A DNA stretch of 64,000 nucleotides from Stenotrophomonas indicatrix (GTDB lineage: Bacteria > Pseudomonadota > Gammaproteobacteria > Xanthomonadales > Xanthomonadaceae). A model generated the notes under the pieces. The model saw only the letters and a program-made list of their open reading frames with translations, did not search any database and was not told the DNA's origin. The position numbers and the translations under genes are program-made. Where the stretch lies: NCBI GenBank assembly GCA_041545745.1, contig CP168152.1, positions 3,842,001 through 3,906,000 of the forward strand. The letters are read 5' to 3'. This document shows positions 8,997 to 20,060 of the stretch, in pieces. How positions within the stretch are numbered: position 1 is the first letter of the stretch; each line of letters starts with the position of its first letter.

Positions 8997-11900
8997 TTAG
9001 AAGCGCACCGACCAACGCAGGTTGGCGCCATGGTCACGGCTTTCATCGCCGAACTGGCCGGTGTAGCCCAGTTCCAGCTGCTGGTTGGCCGTCAGCCAGG
9101 CCGACAGGCCCAGCTCGGCCACCACCGCGCTGTCGGCGATCGGGGCGCCGCTGACCGCGAACGCATCGCCGCCGCTGACAAAGCCCAGCCTGGCCACCGG
9201 ATTGCGGTCGCCCGAGGCGTGGCGGTAGCCCACCCCGCCGCGCACGTGCAGCCAGCTGTCCTGCTGGAACGAAGCCTTCAGGCCCTTGTCGAAGCGCACA
9301 CCGGCAGTGGCCAGGGTGGTGCGGGTATCGTCGACGTTGCCCTGCAGGGCCGCGGCACCACCGCGCTCGTTGATCGATTTCATGTCCACTTCAACGCGTG
9401 CCACCTGCAGGTACGGCTCCAGGCCTGCCTCGCTGCCGCCGAAGCGGTAGCCCGCTTCGATGAAGGCCTGGCGGGTACGCCCGTCATAGCGCGCGCTCAA
9501 CGTATCGCTGTAGCCGGCGAATGCCAGCTCACGGGTGCTGTCGACCTCGTGCTCGCTCCATGCCAGCCCGCCACGCAGGCCGAATCCGCCCCAGTTGTGG
9601 CTGGCGTAAGCACCGAAGTGGGTGTTGTCGATCTTCGACTTCGCACGACGGCCGTCCTGCTGCTTGACGTCGGTACGGCCGGTGCCGGCCAGCAGGCCCA
9701 CCTGCCAGCCGCCGAACTGGCGGTCCACGCCCACCAGCAGGCCGTTGCTGTTGGCCTCGGTGCGGGCCGTATTGGCATTGCCATCCAGCGTGCCATTGCC
9801 ACCGATTGCCTGCACCCACACACCGGTCGCGGCCGCTTCGTCACCGCCCGGCGAGATCGCACCGGCACGACGCGACAGCGCCGCATCACGCACATAGCGG
9901 CTGCTCTCGACCAATGCGATCGAAGTAGCTGCATGCAGCTCGCCGCTGAGGCTGTCCAGCGCTGCGCCCACCTGCTGCGGGAACAGCGTGGTCAGCGGCT
10001 TCGGCAGGCCCTGGTTGATGGCCAGGGTATCGGCCACGACAGCGACCGCACGCTGGTTGTCGGTGGTGGCCGAGCTGGCCAGCGCGTTGCCGCGGGTCAC
10101 TTCGATGCGCGCGCCGCTGGCACCATAGGCCAGGCTGAACTGCAAGAAGGGCGAGAATGCGCTGAAGTCGGTGGTGGCGAACTGCCCGCTCACGCCGCCA
10201 TCGGCGCGGATGAAGTTGAACTGCTCACCCAGGTAGTAGATGCCCGGTTCCGGCAACGCCACCAAGGTGCCGCCGAGGGTGGCGGTGCCGGTGACATGCA
10301 GCTGGTCACTTCGACTGCCCGGTGCCACCTCGGCCTGGTACACGCCGGTGGCGGTCTGCACGTAGTTGCCGTTGATGGTCAGCGTGCCGATCGAGTTGCC
10401 CGGGGCGATGACACCCGCCACCGTGGTATCGCCCAGCTGGCCAACACCCTTCAACGTGCCCTTCTCGCCCACGTAGGTGTGGCCACCGCTCTGCACGCCG
10501 TTGAAGGACACCACGCCGCCGCTGACGGTCAGGTTGGAACCTTCGAGCACGCCACTGGCATTGATGCGGCTGCTGCCACCCAGGCTGTTCAGCGCAGTGT
10601 TCTTCAACGTGCCATTGAGCAGGAAGCTGCCGCCGGCCACGTCCACCGCGCTGGTCAGCGTATTGACGCCGTCAAGTTCCAGCACACCCTCGCGCACCAC
10701 CGCGCCGTTGAAGCTGTTGTTGCCGCTCAGGCGCAGCCAGCCGATGCCGCTCTTGGTCAGCTTGCCCGGACCGCCAATGTCATTGGTCCAGTCGTCCCAC
10801 GCGTCGCCTTCCCACACCTTCAGGCCACCGGCCTTCTGGTTCATCACCACGTTGGTATCCACGCGCAGCGAGCCATAGCCTTCAATGGCCTTGGCCAGGT
10901 TCATCAGGCCCCAGCCGTAGACGTCGTCCACGCCCGCCGCGCCGAGATCGGTGGCGGTGGTCAGCAGCACGTCGCGCACCTGCGCATTGTCCAGGTACGG
11001 GAAACGCTCGAACAGCAGGCCCAGCGCGCCGGTGACGTGCGGTGCCGCCATCGAGGTACCGGTCATGTCCTCGTAGGCATAGGTCGGCATGCGCTGCTGG
11101 ATGTCCAGACCGATAGCATTGCCGGTCTGGAAAGGTGTACCGATGATCTGCGAATCGGCGCCGTAGGCAGTGGAGGCGATGTCGCTGCCCGGCGCTGCCA
11201 GGCACCAGTTGGCGCTCAGGCCACAACGCATGGAGCTTTCTGCCAGCACCAGGTTGCGGTCGACGTTGACCACGCTCAGCCAGTACGGCTCCAGGTCGGC
11301 CTGGACGCGCGGCAGCGTGGCGTGCACGCCGGCAATCGGCGCGTTTTCCGGCGAGGTGTTGTACGGGTAGGTATTGCCGGCAGCCCACACCTGGATCATG
11401 CCGTTGGCACGGGAACCATCGCCGATGATCTGGAAATAGTCGTCGTAGGCTGGATCGTTGAAGAAGTCCGCGTCCTGCTGGTCAGCGGTGGTCGGCTCGT
11501 TGGTGAAGCCCCAGCTGTGGTTGACCGCCCGCACCTGCTGCGCGTTCAACTGCTCGTACAGGTCGGCAAACACCGCATCGGACGCACCAATGCCGACCGA
11601 GCCATTGCGGTACTGGTTGGTCGACGGATCGACGTCCCAGACGGTGAGGCTGTTGAAGAACAGGCGTGCCACCGAAAGATCGGCCCCAAACGCAACGCCG
11701 TGGGTACCGGAGCCATCACGGTTCGCAGCGATGGTGCCCGACACGTGCGTGCCATGGGTGTTGTAGGCCAGGCCTTCGAACAGGCCCTGGCGATTGACGT
11801 TGTCGATGTTCGCCTGGTCCATGTCGAGCAGGGTCATGTCGATGGCTACGTCATTGCCATCGCTGCTGAAGCAGGCATCCGGTCCGCTCAGCATGGTGGT

Positions 11901-12401
11901 GTTGGTGCACGACGATCCGTCAGCCAGGCGATCGGCCAGGTGGATGCTGCGGTGGTTCTTGCCAGCGAATTCGGAGTGGTCCAGCCCGGTGCCGCTGTCG
12001 AACACGCCCAGGCGGATACCTGCACCGGTCAACCCACGCGCGTATGCGGCGTCGGCATTGACGGCCTGCAGGCCCCAGTCACGGTTGAACTCGCTGGTGC
12101 GCCAGCTGGCGCGATCAGCGGGGGCGCCCATCACCGGCTGCGGCTCGCCGCTGGCCATCGGCGCGATGCTGATCGACGGCGCGAGCGATGCAGAGGCTGG
12201 CGCTGCGGTGACGACCGGACGCGCCAATGCCGCCTGCAGGCTGCGCTGGTACTGGTAACGGGACAGATCGTCGCTATTGCCCTGGGCCAGTGCCGGCAGG
12301 GTGGCTGCCATCAGCAGCGAGCCAACGATGGCCGATGCGAGGGGGGAAGGCAGGAAGGAACGACGGCGAGAGGTGGAGCGATACGACGTTGCAACGGTCA
12401 T
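8997..12401 (-). CDS. Subtilisin-type serine protease autotransporter
   Basis: A 1134-residue type Va secreted protease. Residues 1-40 are a signal peptide ending in LPALAQ. The S8 catalytic triad is visible: D135 in LGVFDSGTGLDHSE, H216 in NTHGTHVSGT and S450 in MTGTSMAAPHV. A passenger stem with repeat-like beta-strand segments follows (about 530-830; for example GSFLLNGTLKN and GVIAPGNSIGTLTING, a common autotransporter repeat). The C-terminal barrel (about 850-1134) ends in aromatic W-S-V-R-F. The subtilase domain would be exported through the barrel and may act on host or surface proteins. It is divergent from an amidohydrolase gene. Confidence 0.92.
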   Translation of the reverse strand: MTVATSYRSTSRRRSFLPSPLASAIVGSLLMAATLPALAQGNSDDLSRYQYQRSLQAALARPVVTAAPASASLAPSISIAPMASGEPQPVMGAPADRASWRTSEFNRDWGLQAVNADAAYARGLTGAGIRLGVFDSGTGLDHSEFAGKNHRSIHLADRLADGSSCTNTTMLSGPDACFSSDGNDVAIDMTLLDMDQANIDNVNRQGLFEGLAYNTHGTHVSGTIAANRDGSGTHGVAFGADLSVARLFFNSLTVWDVDPSTNQYRNGSVGIGASDAVFADLYEQLNAQQVRAVNHSWGFTNEPTTADQQDADFFNDPAYDDYFQIIGDGSRANGMIQVWAAGNTYPYNTSPENAPIAGVHATLPRVQADLEPYWLSVVNVDRNLVLAESSMRCGLSANWCLAAPGSDIASTAYGADSQIIGTPFQTGNAIGLDIQQRMPTYAYEDMTGTSMAAPHVTGALGLLFERFPYLDNAQVRDVLLTTATDLGAAGVDDVYGWGLMNLAKAIEGYGSLRVDTNVVMNQKAGGLKVWEGDAWDDWTNDIGGPGKLTKSGIGWLRLSGNNSFNGAVVREGVLELDGVNTLTSAVDVAGGSFLLNGTLKNTALNSLGGSSRINASGVLEGSNLTVSGGVVSFNGVQSGGHTYVGEKGTLKGVGQLGDTTVAGVIAPGNSIGTLTINGNYVQTATGVYQAEVAPGSRSDQLHVTGTATLGGTLVALPEPGIYYLGEQFNFIRADGGVSGQFATTDFSAFSPFLQFSLAYGASGARIEVTRGNALASSATTDNQRAVAVVADTLAINQGLPKPLTTLFPQQVGAALDSLSGELHAATSIALVESSRYVRDAALSRRAGAISPGGDEAAATGVWVQAIGGNGTLDGNANTARTEANSNGLLVGVDRQFGGWQVGLLAGTGRTDVKQQDGRRAKSKIDNTHFGAYASHNWGGFGLRGGLAWSEHEVDSTRELAFAGYSDTLSARYDGRTRQAFIEAGYRFGGSEAGLEPYLQVARVEVDMKSINERGGAAALQGNVDDTRTTLATAGVRFDKGLKASFQQDSWLHVRGGVGYRHASGDRNPVARLGFVSGGDAFAVSGAPIADSAVVAELGLSAWLTANQQLELGYTGQFGDESRDHGANLRWSVRF

Positions 12402-12656
12402 CGGGGATTACGTCCTTGATTCCATGGATTGTTTCAGGTGCTGCTCCCTCATGGAGCACGGTGGGAACACCTTCGCGGCGCGTCAGCGCGCACTCACCCG
12501 CATGTCGCTATCGACGGGCGTCCTTGCAACTTAATATATTTTTCACATGTGCACTGTCGGGAAACTCCCCACGTCGCCCCTGCCCAAGGTCACTTGGCAA
12601 GCAGGCCAGTCCCCGGCTAGCGTCGATGGGTTGAACACGCTGCCAAGGGGATCTGC
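12402..12656. promoter_or_regulatory. Divergent promoter region
   Basis: This 255-bp gap between the autotransporter and the amidohydrolase pair contains an unusually AT-rich patch around 12528-12550 (CTTAATATATTTTTCACATG) in GC-rich surroundings. It is the best candidate for a shared promoter. I could not fix -35 and -10 boxes with confidence. Confidence 0.4.
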
Positions 12657-14065
<1,409 letters not shown>

Positions 14066-14066
<1 letters not shown>

Positions 14067-15334
14067 TGGGCATGTTCAAGGCAATGGCGAAGTCTGCCGC
14101 AACGCTCGGCGCTGCCGTCATGGCGCTGGCCTGCATCGCGCCGCCTGCACAGGCGCAGGACCTGCTGGTGCGCGGTGCGACCGTCGCTACCGCCAGCGCA
14201 CGCGGCACGCTGGAAGACGCCGACGTGCTGGTGCAGGGCGGCATCATCCGCGCAGTGGGTCGGAGCCTGTCTGCACCGGCCGGCGTACCGGTGGTCGAGG
14301 CCAAGGGACGCACGCTGACCCCTGCCCTGTTCGGCGGCATCACCGAGATCGGCATCGAGGAAGTATCCGGTGAATCAAGCACGGTCGACAGCGCACTGAA
14401 GATCGGTGAGCAGCCGCTGCGTCCGGAATTCGACGTGACCCTGGCCTACAACCCCGCTTCGGTGCTGATTCCGGTGGCACGCCTGGACGGCATCGGCTTC
14501 ACTGCGCTGGGCGCGGCCACCGGCGGTGGCTTCGTCGCTGGCCAGGGTGGCGTGGTGCGCTTCGATGGTAGTGCCGACCCGATCGGCCCGCGCGCGCTGT
14601 TCCTGCGCCTGGGTGCTGCAGCGTCTGAACTGACCGGGCAATCGCGCGCGGCGCAGTGGATGCTGCTGCAGCAGATGGTCGATGAAGCCCGTGGCCAGGT
14701 CGCCGCCGATTCGCCGCATGCGCTGCTGACCCCGGCCGGTCGCCGCACGCTGGCCCGCTATCTGTCCGGCCAGGGCCGCATCGTGGTGGAAGTGGACCGC
14801 GCGGCCGACATCCGCCAGCTGCTGCGCTGGGCGGCCCGCGAGAAGGTCAAGATCGCCATCGCCGGCGGTGCCGAGGCCTGGCAGCTGGCACCGGAACTGG
14901 CAGCGGCCAAGGTGCCGGTGTTCGTCGACGCGCTGGGCAACCTGCCGACCACCTTCGACCAGATCGGCGCCACCCTGGAAAACGCCGCACGGCTGCAGCG
15001 CGCCGGCGTGCCGGTTGCCTTTGCCCAGCGCGACGATGCCTCGCACAATGCGCGCAAGATGCGCCAGCTGGCTGGCAACGCGGTGGCCAATGGCCTGCCT
15101 TGGGCCGACGGCCTGGCCGGGCTGACCCGGGTACCGGCCGAGGTGCTGGGCGTGGCCGACCAGATCGGCAGCATCGAGCCGGGCAAGCGCGCCGACCTGG
15201 TGCTGTGGGAAGGCGATCCGCTGGATGTGGCGCACTATGCCGAACAGGTCTGGCTGGGCGGCCGTGCGATGCCGATGCGCTCGCGCCAGACCGAACTGCG
15301 CGACCGCTACCTGCAGCGCAACGCGCAGCCCTGA
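14066..15334 (+). CDS. Degenerate amidohydrolase paralogue
   Basis: The 422-residue product has a signal peptide (about 1-31, PAQAQD) and the N- and C-terminal sandwich segments of an amidohydrolase (DLLVRGATVATA near residue 33; GSIEPGKRADLVLWEGDPL near the end). Where the first gene has VTPGLIDVHSHLG, this one reads LTPALFGGITEIG, so the HxH metal pair is gone, and I find no replacement histidines around the barrel. It may be a non-catalytic partner or use a different chemistry. The overlapping start with the upstream gene suggests a two-subunit unit. AGGAG lies about 10 bp before the ATG. Confidence 0.8.
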
Positions 15335-15353
15335 TCGATACAAGGAGCCACCG

Positions 15354-15986
15354 ATGCCCACCCTGCGCTGGTATTTCGACTTCGTCTCGCCCTATTCCTA
15401 CCTGCACTGGCAGAAGGTGAAGCGGCTGCCGCAGTTCGAGCACATCCAACCGGTACCGATCGCCTTCGGTGCGGTCCTGCACCATCTGGGCAACCTCGGT
15501 CCGGCGGAGATCCCGGCCAAGCGCCGTTTCATGTACCGCCAGCTGCTGTGGACCGCGCAGGCCGAGGGCACGCCACTGCGCTTCCCGCCCGGGCATCCGT
15601 TCAACCCGCTGGCGGCCCTGCGCCTGTGCCTGGCCGCCGGTGCCAGCACTGCGGCGGTGGACGCGCTGTTCGACTGGATCTGGCGCGCCGGCCACGCCGG
15701 CGACACGGCCGAGGCCCTGCGCGAACCCGCCGCCCAGTTGGGTATCAACGACGTAGAGGCGGCCATTGGCGAACCGGCCATCAAGGAACAGCTGCGACGC
15801 AACACCGACGCGGCGATCGAGGCTGGCGTATTCGGCGTGCCGACCCTGGCCATCGACGGCGAACTGTTCTGGGGCAACGATACCCACCCGCTGATGGCGG
15901 CGGTGCTGGACGACCCGGGCCTGCTGGCTCGGCCGGACTGGCAGCGCGCCGTGGCCCTGCCGATGGCGGTGCAGCGCGGTCGCTGA
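15354..15986 (+). CDS. DsbA-fold 2-hydroxychromene-2-carboxylate isomerase family protein
   Basis: A 210-residue thioredoxin-fold protein of the DsbA/HCCA isomerase (kappa-class GST-like) family. It opens with WYFDFVSPYSYLHWQKV, where the DFVSPYSYL stretch is the glutathione-binding signature and S12 is the expected catalytic serine. There is no CxxC. The cis-proline loop is VFGVPTLAIDGELFWGND. Family members isomerise aromatic intermediates using glutathione; the substrate here is unknown. AAGGAG stands 7 bp before the ATG, and it follows the amidohydrolase by 19 bp, so it may belong to the same transcript. Confidence 0.84.
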   Translation: MPTLRWYFDFVSPYSYLHWQKVKRLPQFEHIQPVPIAFGAVLHHLGNLGPAEIPAKRRFMYRQLLWTAQAEGTPLRFPPGHPFNPLAALRLCLAAGASTAAVDALFDWIWRAGHAGDTAEALREPAAQLGINDVEAAIGEPAIKEQLRRNTDAAIEAGVFGVPTLAIDGELFWGNDTHPLMAAVLDDPGLLARPDWQRAVALPMAVQRGR

Positions 15987-16080
15987 ACAGGCAGTGGCGC
16001 GTTTCCCTCGCGCGCCCGATCCCGTTTTGAGATAGCTTCCACATTTCCGAACTACAACCGCCCTGGAGGGGGAGCCGCGG

Positions 16081-17022
16081 ATGCGCATCGGAATCGTCGT
16101 CGACTCGGCCTGCGACCTGCCGCAGGACTTCATTGCCGAGCACAACATCGTGCTGTTGCCGATCACCGTGCGGATCGGCGAAGCCGTGCTCGCCGACCAC
16201 CGTGACGAGCAGGCCACGCTGAGCTTCCTGCACGCACACGTAGCCGAACACGGTGCCGAAGCGGAGACCATCCCCTTCAGCGTCAACCAGATCCGCGACC
16301 TGTTCCTGCAGCGGCTGGTGATCGACTACGACCACGTATTCTGCATGACCATCACCAAGACCCGCAGCCCGATCCACGACAATGCACTGCAGGCCAGCTT
16401 CGCCATCCTCAACGACTACAAGCCGGTGCGGCAGGCGGCAGGCTACAACTCGCCGTTCGCGCTGCGCGTGCTGGACACCCAGAACCTGTTCGCTGCACAG
16501 GCGGTGACGGCGGTGGAAGCGGTGCGCCTGCGTGCCAGCGATGCCAGCGTGCAGCAGATCCGCGAGCGCCTGGAAGAACTGGCCGGCAACGTGCACGGCT
16601 ACATGGTCACTCGCGACCTGTACTACATGCGCGCCCGCGCCCGGCACAAGGGTGACCGCAGCGTCGGCCTGCTCAGCGCGGCACTGGGCAGTGCGCTGGA
16701 CATCAAGCCGGTGCTGCATGGCTATCGCGGCGAGACCGGGCCGGTGGCGAAGATCAAGGGTTTCGACAACGCCGTGCTGAAGCTGTTCGGCGTGGTCGGC
16801 CAGCGCGTACGCGCCGGCCTGATGACGCCCACCGTGTGTGTCAGCTACGGCGGCGAACTGGACGAGCTGCGCGCCCTGTCCGGCTACGCGCAGATGAAGG
16901 AGGTCTGCGCCGGCCATGGCGTGACCGTGTACGAATCGGTGATGAGCCTGACCGGCATGGTCAACGTCGGCAAGGGCGCGGTCACCGTGGGCTTCGCCGA
17001 TGGACCACATCGGTTTGAATGA
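16081..17022 (+). CDS. DegV family protein
   Basis: The 313-residue product has the DegV fold, which binds a single fatty acyl chain; in Firmicutes the homologue FakB presents fatty acids to a kinase. It begins MRIGIVVDSACDLPQDFI and shows LPITVRIGE, then FCMTITKTRSPIHDNA and LRVLDTQNLFAAQAV. No FakA-like kinase gene is nearby, so its partner is unclear. GGAGG lies just before the start codon. Codon usage matches the neighbouring genes. Confidence 0.83.
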   Translation: MRIGIVVDSACDLPQDFIAEHNIVLLPITVRIGEAVLADHRDEQATLSFLHAHVAEHGAEAETIPFSVNQIRDLFLQRLVIDYDHVFCMTITKTRSPIHDNALQASFAILNDYKPVRQAAGYNSPFALRVLDTQNLFAAQAVTAVEAVRLRASDASVQQIRERLEELAGNVHGYMVTRDLYYMRARARHKGDRSVGLLSAALGSALDIKPVLHGYRGETGPVAKIKGFDNAVLKLFGVVGQRVRAGLMTPTVCVSYGGELDELRALSGYAQMKEVCAGHGVTVYESVMSLTGMVNVGKGAVTVGFADGPHRFE

Positions 17023-17100
17023 AGGCCAACCACGCATTGGAATCTGCACATCGATTCCACCGCGCTTATGCCAGCCTAGCGCCACCTCAAGGAGATCAAC

Positions 17101-17439
17101 ATGCCTGCGCAGTACCACATCAGCCTGCCCGAACCGTCCAAGGCCCGCGGCAACGACCCCGACCTGTCTTTCCATTCGCAGGGCGCGGCCGGCTTCGCCG
17201 AAGAACTGCAGAACGCGCTGCGCAATGGCAGCCTGTTCGAGCGCTGGCGCGACAAGCAGCCGGACCCGGACGCGGTGGAACCGCAGTGGGGCGTGACCGA
17301 CCCGGAGGCCACCGTGACCGGCGAACAGAAGGATCTGCGCATCAACCTGGTGGCCACCACCCGCATCGACAGTGACGTGTTCAAGCAGCGCCTGCGCCTG
17401 CTGGCCGGGCACCACTGGGAACTGCGCGACGTGCGCTGA
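17101..17439 (+). CDS. Hypothetical protein, 112 aa
   Basis: I do not recognise this short soluble protein. It starts MPAQYHISLPEPSKARGNDP, has a helical middle (GFAEELQNALRNGSLFERWR) and a C-terminal half rich in beta-prone residues (LRINLVATTRID). AAGGAG is placed ideally before the ATG and the codon pattern is like the neighbours, so it is very probably expressed. It follows the DegV gene by 78 bp. No signal peptide or membrane segment is visible. Confidence 0.7.
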   Translation: MPAQYHISLPEPSKARGNDPDLSFHSQGAAGFAEELQNALRNGSLFERWRDKQPDPDAVEPQWGVTDPEATVTGEQKDLRINLVATTRIDSDVFKQRLRLLAGHHWELRDVR

Positions 17440-17449
17440 GGCCAAGCTC

Positions 17450-17540
17450 TGGTAGACGCCAACCTTGGTTGGCTTTCCAAAAGGCTGCCAACCAAGGTTG
17501 GCAACTACCCGAGCCGCCGGGCATGACCCGGCGCTACCGG
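17450..17540. repeat. SMAG cluster (three palindromes)
   Basis: GGTAGACGCCAACCTTGGTT at 17451 and its inverted partner ending GGCAACTACC at 17509 form one pair. A third palindrome of the CCGGGC type (GCCGGGCATGACCCGGCGCT) follows at 17516-17540. The cluster separates the convergent hypothetical gene and efflux operon and could act as a shared transcript end. Confidence 0.8.
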
Positions 17541-17549
17541 TTCCCTGGC

Positions 17550-18959
17550 TTACCAGCCGCCGCCCAGCGCGCGATACAGCTCCACGCGTGCAATCGCGGC
17601 TGTGGCCTGGCTGTTGGCCAGCGCGGCCTGGTTGTCCAGCGCGATGCGTTGCGTGCTCAATACATCCAGCATGTCGACCACGCCGGCCTGGTACTGCCGA
17701 CGCGCGGCGCCCAGCGCCGTCTCGCTCTCATCCACCGCCACATGCAGCTGCGCGGTACGCTGCTGTTCGGCGGCATAACCATCAATGGCATCGTCCACTT
17801 CATGCCAGGCCTGCAGCACGGTACGGCGGAACTGCAGGGCCGCCTGTTGCTGCTGCAGCCTGCTCAGCGCCAGATTGGCCTTCAGGCGTCCGCCCTGGAA
17901 GATCGGCAGACTGATCGACGGGCCGATACTGAAGCGATGCGCGTTCCAGCCATCCAGGTCATCCAGCTGCTTGGCCTGGAAACCGGCATCGCCATTCAAG
18001 GTGATGCGCGGCAGGAAGCTGGCCTTGGCCACGCCGATACCCGCCGTGGCTGCATGCAACGCCGCTTCGGCGCGACGGACATCGGGGCGACGCTCGGCCA
18101 GCTCACTGGGCACGCCCACGGCGACGGTCGGCAACGCGGGCCAGTCGCGGCGCGCGTTCTGCAACTGCGCATCCAGCGCCAGTGGCGGCTGCGCCAGCAG
18201 GAACGCCAGCGCATTGCGCAATTGTGATTCGCGATGCCGCAACGGCGCGATGCGTGCCTGCAACGATGCCACCTGCGCCGCCGCACTGGACACCTGCAAC
18301 GTGCTGGCCACGCCCTGGCGCTGGCGCGCTTCGGTCAACCGCTTGATGTCGTGGGCGATGCTGAGGTTGTCCTCGGTGATGGCCAGCAGCTGGCGTGTTG
18401 CGCGCAACTGCAGGTAATCGCGCGCGGTCTCCGCCAGCAGAGCGATACGCACCGCGTGTGCATCTTCCTCGGCCATCTGCACGCGTGCGTCGGCGGCTTC
18501 CACCTGACGGCGTACGCGGCCCCACAGATCCAGTTCCCAGCTTATGCCGATGCCGGCCTGGAACAAGCCATAGTCTTCACGACCGCCATTACCGGACGGA
18601 TCGTTCAGTCCTACCTCGCTGTTGCGCGCGCGCACGCCGCTGGCGGTGGCGCTGACGCTGGGCAGGCGGTCGGCAGCGGTGACGCCACGCGCGGCACGAC
18701 TCTGCTGCACGCGGTTGGCGGCCAGCTGCAGGTCGAGGTTGGCCTGCAGTACCTGCGTCGCCAATTGCCCCAGCAGCGGGTCGTCGAAACCGGACCACCA
18801 GCGGGCATCGTCATCCAGTGCAGCTGACGCCACCGCTTCGCCCTGCCACTGCGTGGGCAGCTCGGCCTGCGGGCGCACGAAGTCCGGGCCCAGCATGCAG
18901 GCGGTCAGGGCCGTGCACAGTACCGCCGCAGCCAGTACACGTGGGAATACGCGGATCAT
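17550..18959 (-). CDS. Outer-membrane efflux lipoprotein (OprM/NodT type)
   Basis: The 469-residue product is a TolC-like channel. A lipobox LTAC places the acylated cysteine at C21, followed by MLGPDFVRPQ, the usual OprM-type opening. Two outer-membrane-efflux repeats are evident (LQANLDLQLAANRV...; LHAATAGIGVAKASFLPRIT...). It is the third gene of a minus-strand operon MFS pump - HlyD adaptor - channel; its ATG overlaps the adaptor stop by 4 bp (ATGA). The three proteins should span both membranes and export drugs or other small molecules. Confidence 0.9.
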   Translation of the reverse strand: MIRVFPRVLAAAVLCTALTACMLGPDFVRPQAELPTQWQGEAVASAALDDDARWWSGFDDPLLGQLATQVLQANLDLQLAANRVQQSRAARGVTAADRLPSVSATASGVRARNSEVGLNDPSGNGGREDYGLFQAGIGISWELDLWGRVRRQVEAADARVQMAEEDAHAVRIALLAETARDYLQLRATRQLLAITEDNLSIAHDIKRLTEARQRQGVASTLQVSSAAAQVASLQARIAPLRHRESQLRNALAFLLAQPPLALDAQLQNARRDWPALPTVAVGVPSELAERRPDVRRAEAALHAATAGIGVAKASFLPRITLNGDAGFQAKQLDDLDGWNAHRFSIGPSISLPIFQGGRLKANLALSRLQQQQAALQFRRTVLQAWHEVDDAIDGYAAEQQRTAQLHVAVDESETALGAARRQYQAGVVDMLDVLSTQRIALDNQAALANSQATAAIARVELYRALGGGW

Positions 18960-20038
18960 GCGCCCTCCCCGCCCTTGCGGTGCTGCTCGCGCTGCGCGCT
19001 CTGTACCCGCTGCGGACGCTGCAGATCCACGCGGGCTTCCACCGACATGCCGGCACGCAGCTGGCCCAGCAATGCCTGCCCGGGCTCCAGCACGATCTTC
19101 ACCGGAATGCGCTGCACTACCTTGGTGAAGTTGCCGGTGGCGTTCTCCGGTGCAATCGCGGCGAACGTCACGCCCGTGGCCGGGGCGATGCTGTCGATAT
19201 GGCCACGCAGCGGCATGCCGGGGAACACGTCCACCGTCAGCTCAACCTGCTGCCCCGGCTGCATGCGGGTCATCTGCGTTTCCTGGAAGTTGGCGACCAC
19301 GAAGGCGCGCTGCAGCGGCACCACTGCGGCCACCGGCGTGCCCGGGGTCAGGTAGGCACCGACACGCACTGCGCGGCGCCCGACCACGCCGTCGATCGGT
19401 GCGCGCAGCTCGGTGTGCGACAGATCCAGTTCGGCGCGTGCCTGCGCGGCTTCGGAACGCTGCACGGCTGCCTGCGCGGCCTGCACCCCGGCAGTGAGGA
19501 TGTCGGTGCGCTGGCGTGCGGTCGACAATGCGGCCTGTCCCTGTTGCAGGTGCGCACTGGCCACCGCCTGCTTCGACTGCGCCTGCTGTGCGTTCTGCAC
19601 GGTACCGGCACCGTCGCGGGCCAACTCGCGGTAACGCTGCTGGTCGGCGCTGGCCAGGGTCAGCTCGGAGCGGCTGACATCCACACTCGCCATGGCCTGT
19701 TCGATCAGCGAGCCCTGCTGTGCCAGCGCCGCCTGTGCGTTGGCCAGCTGCGCACGTGCATTGGCCAGGTCGGCGCGGGCCGCCAGCAACGCGACCTGGT
19801 AGTCACGGTCATCGATGCGGGCCAGCACGTCACCGGCTTTCACCGCTTGGTTGTCCTGCACGTCCACCGCGCTGACGAAGCCGGCGATCTTCGGTGCGAC
19901 CACTGTGTAATCGGCGACCACATAGGCGTTGTTGGTGGTCTGGTGGCGGCCATCGCGCAGCAGCAGCCATGCGGCGCCGGCCAGCACCAGCACGCCCAGG
20001 CCGAGGCCGGCGTTGAGATACGTTCGATTGATTGTCAT
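18956..20038 (-). CDS. HlyD/EmrA-type membrane-fusion adaptor
   Basis: The 360-residue periplasmic adaptor has one N-terminal transmembrane segment (LGLGVLVLAGAAWLLL, about 11-26), the biotinyl-lipoyl half-motif TVVAPKIAGFVSAVDVQDNQ, a long alanine- and glutamine-rich alpha-hairpin (roughly 85-210), then LRAPIDGVVGRRAVRVGAY and a beta-barrel region. It should link the MFS pump to the outer-membrane channel. I use the ATG at 20038 (MTINRTYLNAG); the longer reading has no family similarity. It starts 22 bp after the pump gene and overlaps the channel gene by 4 bp. Confidence 0.9.
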   Translation of the reverse strand: MTINRTYLNAGLGLGVLVLAGAAWLLLRDGRHQTTNNAYVVADYTVVAPKIAGFVSAVDVQDNQAVKAGDVLARIDDRDYQVALLAARADLANARAQLANAQAALAQQGSLIEQAMASVDVSRSELTLASADQQRYRELARDGAGTVQNAQQAQSKQAVASAHLQQGQAALSTARQRTDILTAGVQAAQAAVQRSEAAQARAELDLSHTELRAPIDGVVGRRAVRVGAYLTPGTPVAAVVPLQRAFVVANFQETQMTRMQPGQQVELTVDVFPGMPLRGHIDSIAPATGVTFAAIAPENATGNFTKVVQRIPVKIVLEPGQALLGQLRAGMSVEARVDLQRPQRVQSAQREQHRKGGEGA

Positions 20039-20060
20039 GAGGGGGTTCCTGCGAAGGGGA

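Noticed and set aside
8280..12419. A 1379-codon open frame on the plus strand opposite the subtilase autotransporter
   Set aside because: It is the antisense shadow of a gene with intact catalytic residues, signal peptide and barrel. The antisense product is a histidine- and glutamine-rich sequence without domains.
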